Below, piece after piece: positions 34,007 through 41,084 of a stretch of 41,084 nucleotides of DNA; positions within the stretch are counted from its first letter, which is position 1, and every line of letters begins with the position of its first letter. The stretch is taken from NCBI GenBank assembly GCA_028822645.1, contig JAPKDG010000016.1, forward strand, positions 1 to 41,084. Direction: 5' to 3'. The notes beneath the pieces were generated by a model. The model saw nothing but the letters and a program-made list of their open reading frames with translations, did not search any database and was not told the DNA's origin. Made by a program: the position numbers and the translations under genes. This stretch comes from Longimicrobiales bacterium (GTDB lineage: Bacteria > Gemmatimonadota > Gemmatimonadetes > Longimicrobiales > Gaopeijiaceae).

Positions 34007-34252
34007 ATGCCGATTTATGAATACCTTTGCAAATCTTGCGAGACTAACTTTGAGATGCTCGTCCGTGGAGAAATGACTGTAACCTGTCCGTCATGTGAAG
34101 CCACAGATCTAGAACGGCTCATCTCGTCCCCATCGGTGCATTCAACGTCTCGAAAGGCAATGAGCATGAAGGCAGCCAAGAAAAGAGATGTCTCTCAAGG
34201 AAAGGACAGGATGAATGAGCAGAGAAAGTACGAACTGGCCCACAACGACTAA
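34007..34252 (+). CDS. FmdB-type small zinc-ribbon protein
   Basis: An 81-residue protein. The N-terminal MPIYEYLCKSCETNFE and TCPSC form the CxxC...CxxC zinc ribbon of the FmdB family, and the following SPSVHSTSRKAM is the common end of the domain. The C-terminal third is rich in Lys, Arg, Glu and Gln. Family members are small and of uncertain function; the name comes from a putative regulator of formamidase in Methylophilus. The nearby Tat amidase on the opposite strand is therefore an interesting neighbour, but no link can be shown. A strong ribosome-binding site (GGGAGGGG) precedes the ATG. A long inverted repeat follows the stop. Confidence 0.9.
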   Translation: MPIYEYLCKSCETNFEMLVRGEMTVTCPSCEATDLERLISSPSVHSTSRKAMSMKAAKKRDVSQGKDRMNEQRKYELAHND

Positions 34253-34275
34253 TCTGAAATGGTTGGATTACGGAC

Positions 34276-34326
34276 TAGTCTGAACAGATCCCGAGACATA
34301 GACCTCTCTAGGATCTGTTCAGACTA
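34276..34326. terminator. Long inverted repeat between convergent genes, probable bidirectional terminator
   Basis: TAGTCTGAACAGATCC (34276-34291) and GGATCTGTTCAGACTA (34311-34326) are perfect 16-bp complements around a 19-nt loop. The site lies between the zinc-ribbon stop (34252) and the amidohydrolase stop (34334). Only short T-rich stretches follow (TAATTGTTT on the + side), so it is a structural call. Confidence 0.65.
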
Positions 34327-34333
34327 TAATTGT

Positions 34334-35578
34334 TTAACCGCCAAGTAGCTGGGACGCCATTGCTCCACGGTCTACAACTTGTCCATCCAGATAGACGGCC
34401 GAAATCTGACGTGTGTTGGTTATATCATCCAACGGATTGGCATCTAATACAATAAAATTAGCCTTCTTGCCTACTTCAACTGTACCAATATCTTCCATTT
34501 CCATTAAAGCAGCAGAATTTGCAGTAGCAGAAACAATCACATCGGCAGCACTCATCCCAGTCCGTACCATATCCTCCAGCTCCAAATGAGGAGCCCAGGG
34601 CGAACTCCCATCTGTACCAAAAGCCACCGTTATTCCCGCTTCGTGTAGTCTTAATAGATTCCGAGCCTGAATACCAAAGGCCTCTTGCGCAGCAGGACGT
34701 TCTACCTGGTTTTCCTCCATTTCCCCAAGTTCAGCAGCTCCGATTGTACCACTAAGCCAAGCCAAATCTGAGGGAACTCCCGGACCAGGCAAATTGGGCA
34801 CCAAGACCACGTGAGGTCGGTCGGTCCATAGTTGGATAAGTTCGTCATCCACATCCGTATCTCTTATTCCATGAGCAAACATATCAATTCCAGCCCTAAG
34901 TAGGCCTTTAGCATCCTCCAGGCTGTAAACGTGAGCAGTAACACGCAAGTCGTTTTTGTGGGCCTCATCAATCACGGCCCCATAGAGCTCTGGAGTCAGA
35001 CGGTCATAACTACCTCCCCTGCTGTCGACCCATATCTTTACAACATCCACGTTTTGTGCGGCCAATTCCGTCACTGCCGCTCTAGCCTCGTCTTCGGAAG
35101 TAATCCAATATGGCACTTCAGTTCTTCCAGGCTCTGGGCTGGTGATCCCTCGACCTGCAGATTGAGATCTCGCTGCATCAGCCAGTTCTTCCTTTCTCAT
35201 CTGAAGACCGACTTCACCTTCATCCAACCCAAGACTAATTGTAGCTACCGTCCCATAGTATACCATGTGTTGTAATTGACTGATACGTTCAGTTCGATCT
35301 GAGGAAAGATGAAAGTGCGCATTGACTAAAGCTGGCATTACAGTAGATCCGCTTAAGTCAACGCTCGTTCCACTTAGCATCTCGCCAGCTTCACTCCTTG
35401 AACCCACCCAGGCAAAAATCTCATCTTTCACAACAAACACAGCATCCTCAATTACCCTTCCGTCTCCAGTAATGAGGCGAGCACCTTCAAAGACAGCTGT
35501 GGAAGACATTTCCTCTCTAGAATCACCACCAGCACAGCCCCACAAAACTGCTAATCCAACCAAGAACTTAAATCTCAT
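34334..35578 (-). CDS. Exported amidohydrolase (imidazolonepropionase-like), lipoprotein
   Basis: About 414 residues from the ATG at 35578, selected because GGAGG lies 5 nt upstream; the frame continues 12 nt further. The signal ends in AVLWGC, a lipobox. Metal-site motifs of the amidohydrolase superfamily: NAHFHLSSD (HxH), VVKIWVDSRGG (Lys likely carboxylated), RVTAHVYS and MFAHGIRD (two His), VAFGTDGSSPWAP (catalytic Asp). The C-terminal GTVEVGKKANFIVLDANPLDDI strand is typical. Family members act on cyclic amides or dipeptides; the substrate is unknown. It is followed (downstream) by a terminator-like inverted repeat and preceded by another amidohydrolase gene on the same strand. Confidence 0.92.
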   Translation of the reverse strand: MRFKFLVGLAVLWGCAGGDSREEMSSTAVFEGARLITGDGRVIEDAVFVVKDEIFAWVGSRSEAGEMLSGTSVDLSGSTVMPALVNAHFHLSSDRTERISQLQHMVYYGTVATISLGLDEGEVGLQMRKEELADAARSQSAGRGITSPEPGRTEVPYWITSEDEARAAVTELAAQNVDVVKIWVDSRGGSYDRLTPELYGAVIDEAHKNDLRVTAHVYSLEDAKGLLRAGIDMFAHGIRDTDVDDELIQLWTDRPHVVLVPNLPGPGVPSDLAWLSGTIGAAELGEMEENQVERPAAQEAFGIQARNLLRLHEAGITVAFGTDGSSPWAPHLELEDMVRTGMSAADVIVSATANSAALMEMEDIGTVEVGKKANFIVLDANPLDDITNTRQISAVYLDGQVVDRGAMASQLLGG

Positions 35579-35639
35579 TACTTCCTCCATTTTCTAGGAA
35601 ATCATAGTGAACAATCATTTCTGAATACCAAAAGTTCAA

Positions 35640-37355
35640 TCAGTGATCACGCTCCCATACAACTTTTCCACCCAGGACTGTCATATCTACCAGCATCTCC
35701 TCCAAACATGGATCCAGACACTCAAGATAACTATCAGCAGTAATCGCAAAATCAGCAAGCTTCCCTACTTCAAGTGTTCCTTTTATATCTTCCTCAAAAG
35801 TCAAATAAGAATACCCTTCTGTCGCAAACCGCAGTGCCTCTTCCCTTCCTATTTTCTGCTCCAACCCCATCACTCCGCCACTGATAGTATTTCTTGTTGT
35901 AAAATGGTGTAACATCCACCAAGGATTGTACGGAACCACCGGAGAATCCGTACCTAATGAAACTGGCACACCAGAAGACGCATAGAATCTTAGAGGAGTA
36001 GTAAATTCTGCTCTCTTCTTACCCCAATAATTAACTAAGCTAGGAGCAGCCAAGTACAAATGGTTTTGCACAGATAAAACCAAACCCAAATTTTTCATCT
36101 GGAGAACCTGGTCTTCATTGGAAATAAAAGCGTGTTCGATCGCCCATCGTCGACCCAACAGGGGAATCTCCTGATTAACCTGTTCATACACATCCAGAAC
36201 AAGGTCAATGGCCGCATCGCCCACTGCATGAGTTGCTATCCGCCATCCTAGTCGATTGAACTCCTGAACCATAGCCAAATATGAGGACCTATCCATTGTT
36301 TGTAGCCCATAGAAGGAACCTTCCTCTCCCCATGGTTCAACATATGGATCTCTCATTAATCCGCCCTCGAAGCCACCATCTACACCCAACTTAACCCCAC
36401 CAATCCTAACCCATTGATCACCCTCATCGGGTGTGGGCCAAGTCGAAATCGCTTCTCGCATGTCAGCTATCGTAGACGCTCTGGGAGCCCTGAGGAGGGC
36501 ATTGACTCGAACAGTCAGCAGCCCGGCATCTCTCATTATTTTTAGAAGTTCATATTTAGACTGAGAAATCCCTGGATAACGGATACTCGTAATACCTGAT
36601 CTATTCAGAAGGGCATGCTCTTCCCTTAGCTTCCCAAGTTCCATTTCCAAATCCGTTGGAGGTTCTTCTGGCAGGACCACCAAACGTTTTGCAAGATCAA
36701 CCAATTCTCCATTCAATCTGCCGTCAGGATACCTTCCGATGCGCCCTCCTTCAACAGAAGTAGCCGATTCCTTTATGTTCCAATGCCTTAGAGCAGCACT
36801 GTTAAGGATATACTCGTGACCACCACGAACCACGACGACTGGATTTTGGGAAATCCTGGAATCCAAATCATCACGAAGAGGAAGGCGTTGCTCTTTTAGC
36901 TGACCTTCGTGCCAATCACTGTTTGTCACAATGATTCCACCTGTCGGCAGTTCACTCGCCCTCTCTACGATCCTGTCCAGCAAGTCGTCCATTGATCGCA
37001 CTGCTGCGAGATCTACCCCCAAACCTCCTCCAACAGAATGAAAATGATTGTCAGCCAGTCCAGGAATGACACTACGATCTCTTAGGTCTATCACCTCTGT
37101 AACAGGCCCAATCAATTTCCTTATCTCAGAAGATGTTCCAGTAGCTTGGACCTTGCCATCTCTCACAGCAACGGCTTCTACAACACCCTCAGAAGTCAGA
37201 GTGATAACCTGTCCACCTACCAATGCAAGGTCAGCAAATTCCATTCTGTCCTGTTGGCAAGCTACAACCACCGACACAAAAAGTACCAGCAGGACAGAAT
37301 GAGACATTTCCGCAAGTCTAACCCCAAGCGTACCAGTCAGATTTGGGCAGCCCAT
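35640..37355 (-). CDS. Exported amidohydrolase, YtcJ-like
   Basis: A 571-residue protein. The hydrophobic run LLVLFVSVVVAC ends in a lipobox Cys, so it is probably a lipoprotein. A second ATG (37307) directly before this run is an alternative start but would leave the signal without an Arg. YtcJ-type motifs: LADNHFHSVGG (HxH), RIGGVKLGVDGGFEGG, ATHAVGDAAIDLVLDVYE, AIEHAFISNEDQV and SLGTDSPVVPYNPWW. These are the metal ligands and catalytic Asp of the superfamily. Members hydrolyse amides or similar bonds, often N-substituted formamides. It lies 50 nt after the S9 peptidase gene and upstream of a second exported amidohydrolase. Confidence 0.9.
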   Translation of the reverse strand: MGCPNLTGTLGVRLAEMSHSVLLVLFVSVVVACQQDRMEFADLALVGGQVITLTSEGVVEAVAVRDGKVQATGTSSEIRKLIGPVTEVIDLRDRSVIPGLADNHFHSVGGGLGVDLAAVRSMDDLLDRIVERASELPTGGIIVTNSDWHEGQLKEQRLPLRDDLDSRISQNPVVVVRGGHEYILNSAALRHWNIKESATSVEGGRIGRYPDGRLNGELVDLAKRLVVLPEEPPTDLEMELGKLREEHALLNRSGITSIRYPGISQSKYELLKIMRDAGLLTVRVNALLRAPRASTIADMREAISTWPTPDEGDQWVRIGGVKLGVDGGFEGGLMRDPYVEPWGEEGSFYGLQTMDRSSYLAMVQEFNRLGWRIATHAVGDAAIDLVLDVYEQVNQEIPLLGRRWAIEHAFISNEDQVLQMKNLGLVLSVQNHLYLAAPSLVNYWGKKRAEFTTPLRFYASSGVPVSLGTDSPVVPYNPWWMLHHFTTRNTISGGVMGLEQKIGREEALRFATEGYSYLTFEEDIKGTLEVGKLADFAITADSYLECLDPCLEEMLVDMTVLGGKVVWERDH

Positions 37356-37405
37356 GTTACTTCAATTGATTAGTTTCAAATCCTGAACACTTGCGGCTTG
37401 TTCCG

Positions 37406-39700
37406 TCATTTTCCACCAGAACCTTCTTCCGAAATAGTCTTGGGTTCGGATTCCGACTCCAAAGTTTCCAAGACCTGACGCCACTCGAACTTGTTCCCCA
37501 ATCCACGTACATAGTGATCCATCCACGCTTTTTCACTCACTGCTTTCACTAATCGATTTCGAGGCTGTGTTATCCCGTGAGTGCGCCCAGGATACATGAA
37601 TAACTCTGTTGGGACATGTAATTTTTTCAAGGCCATGTGTAATTCGACTGATTGCGGACTTGGAACCCTAGGATCACCCTCTACGACATGGATCATCGTC
37701 GGTGTACTAGCACTAGCTATATACTTCAAAGGTGATTGATTCCAGTACGTATCAAAGTTCTCATACAAAAACTCGTCCCCAATATAAAACTGTCGATTTC
37801 GCTGCACATCACTTTGAGCGTACATGCTGATCCAGTTCATAGTTCCAGCTCCAGAACTAATCGCCTTAAACCGATCGGTATGAGTAAGGATCCAATTAGA
37901 CCAATGGCCGCCAGCACTCCACCCAAGAGCCCCCATTCTATCTCCGTCCACAATACCCTCTTCAATCAGGTAGTCCACACCAGTCATGATGTCATCAAAG
38001 CCCAGGGTGAAATAATCTCCAACAATATCTGTTCTATGGGCATTCCCATAATTAACTGAACCACGATAATTTGGCCTTAGAACTGCATAGCCCGCACCTG
38101 CGTAGACCTGCGAATTGTAACCGCCATTGAAATCCAGTTGATCTGCACCAGCTGGACCTCCATGAATAGCAACGATTAAAGGATACCTTTCCCCCTGTTC
38201 GTATCCCACGGGATAAACCAGCACGCCTCCAACGGTTTTTCCATCAGTCGAAGTCCAGTTGACCTCTACCTGGTCACCCAAAAGCATACCGTTGACCTGA
38301 GGGTTAACGTCTACAAGTTGCACCCAGGAAGATCTATCCCCTACTCCCTCGATGTCAGAGGTCGTGAAAAGTGTTGGTGGTGTCTTCGGATCAGCATAGC
38401 CGATCAATATCTGACCACTGTCTGCATCTCGATTGACAGATAATCGAGCTTTTTCATCGGTAATTTGCCTCACTCTATTATTTTCGATGTCCAATGCATG
38501 CAGCTGTGTTGTAACCTTGACGCCTGCATTGAAATAAATAGTTCTTGAATCTTCAGACCAAAAACCCATCCGTAGACTCTGATCGAAAGAGGAACCTAGC
38601 TTTCTAAAGGTGCCACCCTCATCATCGACCGCCCTTAGATAAATCCGATTTTCAGTCATAGAATACGCGGACAGATCGTCAGGTGCGGAAAAAGCAATCC
38701 ACCTACTGTCCGGAGAAAAACTTGCGAGACTCTCTCCAACTTCATAATTGTCAGTCAGGCGCTCTATAGACCTGGAGCGTACTTCCAAAAGATATTGGTC
38801 GGTATATAACCTTCCCCCAGTGATATTTCTCTCATATCTCTCTGGTGAACCACCCGCAAAAGCGATCCACGCACCATCAGAAGAAATAGAAAAACTACTG
38901 ACGCTATAAGCATCGTCATCTGTCATCCGACTCTCAACAAGGTCATCCATAGCGATTTTCCATAAACTAGCAAGAGAGGTGACCATATTTTTCACATCGA
39001 CGCTGAAACCTTCATCCAAACGTTTCCGATTGTCTTCATCCATCGAGTTGGCTCGCGTAAAATAGACAGTTCGACTATCTGGAGACCATTCCCAGTCGTC
39101 AATCCCAGAAGCACCCCGGGTGACCTGAAGTGGTGTAGATCCCAATATGTCATCCACTGGCAATCTGTATAGCTGTTCCCGACCTTCTTCTCCACTCCTA
39201 TAAATCAGCCAGTCTCCATCTTTACTAAATGCAAAATCTGCAACTCCCCATTTCGCATCAGTGACTGCCCGTGCTTCACCACCATCTGGACGCATCATAT
39301 AAAGCTGCTGACCTCTAAGTTCTTCTGTCTGATCCCTGTCGGAAGCAAACACAAAGAATGCGCCATCCTTAGACCAAGCAGGTGAAGTTTCATTCTTATC
39401 CTGGGTGAAAGTAAGCTGGCGAGTTGACTCCACACCTTCTTTCATTGAAACCAAATGCAGATCGGACTGAGATTTGTCTTTCCCCCAATCTGGCGTAGTG
39501 ACAGAATGAAGCAGCCATTCCCCATCAGGGCTTGGAGTCCAAGATCCTGACCGAGCGAATTTCTGTGCATCTAAGAACGTCATCGGTCTGGGTTCAACTA
39601 CAGAAGCCTGTCCGTGTAGCGACGCAACATTAGCAATCATAAACAATGAAACTGTAAACAATAAATTAGTGTGGCTCTTCCAGCATTCAATCGTCAGCAT
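37406..39700 (-). CDS. Exported S9-family prolyl oligopeptidase-like peptidase
   Basis: A 764-residue protein. Signal peptide: LLFTVSLFMIANVASLHGQ. The N-terminal half is a WD40/PD40-type propeller with repeats such as SWTPSPDGEWLLHS, SPAWSKDGAFFVFASDRD, WEWSPDSRTVYFTR and ASFSPDSRWIAFS. The C-terminal catalytic domain has IHGGPAGAD, the nucleophile Ser in LGWSAGGHWSNW, the Asp in EGDPRVPSPQS and His in PGRTHGIT. It should cut peptides in the periplasm, in the dipeptidyl peptidase/acylaminoacyl peptidase group. GAGG lies 6 nt before the ATG. A TATACT at 39724-39729 (minus strand) might be its -10 but no good -35 is visible. The 39701-39914 gap holds an inverted repeat. Confidence 0.94.
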   Translation of the reverse strand: MLTIECWKSHTNLLFTVSLFMIANVASLHGQASVVEPRPMTFLDAQKFARSGSWTPSPDGEWLLHSVTTPDWGKDKSQSDLHLVSMKEGVESTRQLTFTQDKNETSPAWSKDGAFFVFASDRDQTEELRGQQLYMMRPDGGEARAVTDAKWGVADFAFSKDGDWLIYRSGEEGREQLYRLPVDDILGSTPLQVTRGASGIDDWEWSPDSRTVYFTRANSMDEDNRKRLDEGFSVDVKNMVTSLASLWKIAMDDLVESRMTDDDAYSVSSFSISSDGAWIAFAGGSPERYERNITGGRLYTDQYLLEVRSRSIERLTDNYEVGESLASFSPDSRWIAFSAPDDLSAYSMTENRIYLRAVDDEGGTFRKLGSSFDQSLRMGFWSEDSRTIYFNAGVKVTTQLHALDIENNRVRQITDEKARLSVNRDADSGQILIGYADPKTPPTLFTTSDIEGVGDRSSWVQLVDVNPQVNGMLLGDQVEVNWTSTDGKTVGGVLVYPVGYEQGERYPLIVAIHGGPAGADQLDFNGGYNSQVYAGAGYAVLRPNYRGSVNYGNAHRTDIVGDYFTLGFDDIMTGVDYLIEEGIVDGDRMGALGWSAGGHWSNWILTHTDRFKAISSGAGTMNWISMYAQSDVQRNRQFYIGDEFLYENFDTYWNQSPLKYIASASTPTMIHVVEGDPRVPSPQSVELHMALKKLHVPTELFMYPGRTHGITQPRNRLVKAVSEKAWMDHYVRGLGNKFEWRQVLETLESESEPKTISEEGSGGK

Positions 39701-39821
39701 TTTTACCTCAATGAAATGGTTTTAGTATACTTGCTAACATACTACCCCATCTTAGCTCACAACACTCTCTAGGTCACTCCTCCTATCCATTAGCAAAACC
39801 TACGACATATACCATTAGACT

Positions 39822-39851
39822 TACGTCGTGATTACGAAAACAGTCGACGTA
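39822..39851. promoter_or_regulatory. Inverted repeat upstream of tdh
   Basis: TACGTCG (39822-39828) and CGACGTA (39845-39851) are perfect complements separated by 16 nt, 63 nt before the tdh start in the intergenic region between the divergent S9 and tdh genes. It could be an operator or a leader hairpin. The rest of this 214-nt gap contains nothing I can assign. Confidence 0.3.
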
Positions 39852-39914
39852 GATTGTTGCCTGATATATACTTCACGCTATCTAATACCAAAACTAAAAG
39901 CCTGAGAACAACAC

Positions 39915-40859
39915 TTGAAAAGAATTCTCATCACAGGAGCTGGTGGACAGATCGGCTCTGAACTCGTCACTTCACTGCGGGAGCGATATGGAGCAGACGC
40001 TGTTCTGGCAACAGATATACGCCCTCTATCCAACACTGTCTGCGATTCGGGGCCAACTGCAATCTTAGATGCTCAAGATCAGAATGCTGTTGCACAAGCG
40101 ACTGTCGCACACGGTACAGATACCATTTTCCACCTCGCTGCGATTCTATCTGCAGCAGGAGAAACGAATCCAGATCTAGCCTATCAAATCAATATGGGGA
40201 CACTCCGTTCTGTCCTGGAAGTTGCACGTCTTGAAAAGTGCTCTGTATTCACACCCAGTTCTATTGCTGTCTTTGGACCAACAAGCCCTAAAGAGAATAC
40301 CCCCCAAAACACAGTAATGAGACCGACCACCATGTACGGCGTTACTAAAGTGGCTGGCGAATTACTTTGTGACTACTACCATAGGAAATACGGAGTTGAC
40401 ACTCGCGGTGTCCGATACCCAGGTCTGATATCGTATGGCACTCCACCAGGTGGAGGAACCACAGATTGGGCAGTAGACATCTTTGTGCAAGCTGTCAAGA
40501 AACACTCTTACGCCTGCTTTTTAAAGGAAGACACTACGCTACCCATGATGTATATGCCAGATGCTGTTGAAGCATCCATTCAATTGATGGAGGCCGATCC
40601 GAACAATCTGGTCCATCGCAACGCTTTCAACGTTACAGCGATGCACCTCAATCCTCAAACACTGGCCAAAGAGATCAAAAAGCACATTCCAGCATTCCAA
40701 ATAGAATACAAAGTAGACCAGCATCGTGAATCTATAGCCCAAAGCTGGCCAAGAACTATTGACGACAGTGCCGCCAGACTAGAGTGGGGCTGGTCTCCGA
40801 AATATGATCTCGCGGATATGACCGAAGAAATAATCAATGAACTTTCCCGCTCTGTATAA
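39915..40859 (+). CDS. tdh: L-threonine 3-dehydrogenase, epimerase-type
   Basis: A 314-residue short-chain dehydrogenase. N-terminal ITGAGGQIGSELV is the NAD-binding Rossmann motif. The group-specific signature is nearly complete: TPSSIAVFGP, MRPTTMYGVTKVAGELL (catalytic Tyr and Lys in YGVTK), GVRYPGLISYGTPPGGGTTDWAVDIF and TLPMMYMPDA. This distinguishes the NAD-dependent epimerase-type threonine dehydrogenase from the zinc-type E. coli Tdh. It oxidises threonine to 2-amino-3-ketobutyrate. The start is a TTG at 39915. The downstream gene encodes the next enzyme of the pathway, 43 nt later. Confidence 0.95.
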   Translation: MKRILITGAGGQIGSELVTSLRERYGADAVLATDIRPLSNTVCDSGPTAILDAQDQNAVAQATVAHGTDTIFHLAAILSAAGETNPDLAYQINMGTLRSVLEVARLEKCSVFTPSSIAVFGPTSPKENTPQNTVMRPTTMYGVTKVAGELLCDYYHRKYGVDTRGVRYPGLISYGTPPGGGTTDWAVDIFVQAVKKHSYACFLKEDTTLPMMYMPDAVEASIQLMEADPNNLVHRNAFNVTAMHLNPQTLAKEIKKHIPAFQIEYKVDQHRESIAQSWPRTIDDSAARLEWGWSPKYDLADMTEEIINELSRSV

Positions 40860-40902
40860 CCTGGTGACAGATATACTAACAACCTACAGGAGATGACTAG
40901 AT

Positions 40903-41084
40903 ATGCCCTCCGATCGTTTGACTCATATTTTGGAGAGAGAGGTGGCAGAGCTAAAAGCAACTGGCATCGCGAAAGGTAAAGAAAACATTGTAGCTGAAGT
41001 TCGCCAAGCTGAAGAGAGCCGAGGACCTCGTTTTCTCTTGGAAGGCGAAGGCCAAAAAGAATTTATTCGCCTAAACTCTAATTC
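40903..41084 (+). CDS. kbl: 2-amino-3-ketobutyrate CoA ligase (glycine C-acetyltransferase), 3' end beyond window
   Basis: The first 60 residues of a gene that runs off the window. ATG at 40903 has AGGAG about 11 nt upstream. The sequence LTHILEREVAELKATGIAKGKENIVAEV and the following FLLEGEGQKEFIRLNSN match the N-terminus of the alpha-oxoamine synthase family, where the next residues are usually NNYLGL. Directly behind tdh, it is the second step of threonine to glycine plus acetyl-CoA. The PLP lysine and the rest lie outside the window. Confidence 0.88.
   Translation, partial: MPSDRLTHILEREVAELKATGIAKGKENIVAEVRQAEESRGPRFLLEGEGQKEFIRLNSN

Overview
The window reads as a stretch of chromosome from a Gram-negative, free-living heterotroph with moderate G+C. 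The evidence is a large share of exported proteins (lipoprotein and Tat signals), many peptidases and amidohydrolases, and oxygen-dependent enzymes (Rieske oxygenase, TauD-type dioxygenase). The mix of S9, M28 and M14 peptidases, exported amidohydrolases, CapA, beta-propeller lipoproteins and Tat-exported dehydrogenases is what I would expect from marine or soil lineages such as Gemmatimonadota or relatives. The phylum cannot be fixed from this sequence alone. I saw no tRNA, rRNA, CRISPR array, insertion sequence or phage gene.

Layout. 1-1588 (+): the 3' part of a LutC-like gene and an exported beta-propeller protein. 8283-1613 (-): a probable five-gene operon of M28 peptidase lipoprotein, TauD-type dioxygenase, and a three-subunit molybdenum hydroxylase with a Tat signal on its [2Fe-2S] subunit and a predicted extra [4Fe-4S] site in its FAD subunit (PaoABC-like, periplasmic). 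8284-9780: a non-coding stretch, then two tandem cold-shock genes. These share a 311-nt block, identical between copies, that covers a structured leader and nearly the whole gene, while the flanks that arose from the same duplication have diverged. 9769-11545 (-): exported metallo-beta-lactamase-fold hydrolase and cyclophilin lipoprotein. 11728-13581 (+): FG-GAP/VCBS repeat lipoprotein. 13606-19232: NhaC antiporter, cupin, D-cysteine desulfhydrase-like enzyme, ornithine carbamoyltransferase and CapA-like protein. 19456-22644: NHL propeller lipoprotein and a NosR-like membrane flavo-iron-sulfur protein without nosZ nearby.

22837-32072 (+): a 1406-residue M14 carboxypeptidase with a duplicated N-terminal domain, then a run of genes for a small IPT-like protein, a Rieske oxygenase, a beta-lactamase-fold lipoprotein, a Tat-exported NAD-dependent epimerase-like protein and a class V aminotransferase. 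32117-39700: Tat-exported amidase (-), FmdB-type zinc ribbon (+), two exported amidohydrolases (-) and an S9 peptidase (-). 39915-41084 (+): threonine dehydrogenase and the 5' part of kbl, the two-step route from threonine to glycine plus acetyl-CoA.

Taken together, the genes suggest a cell that hydrolyses peptides and amides outside the cytoplasm and catabolises the amino acids (threonine to glycine; D-cysteine-like substrates), with periplasmic redox enzymes acting on unknown small molecules. The most unusual region is the tandem cold-shock locus: each copy directly follows an intrinsic-terminator-like hairpin and has an identical, highly structured 5' leader.
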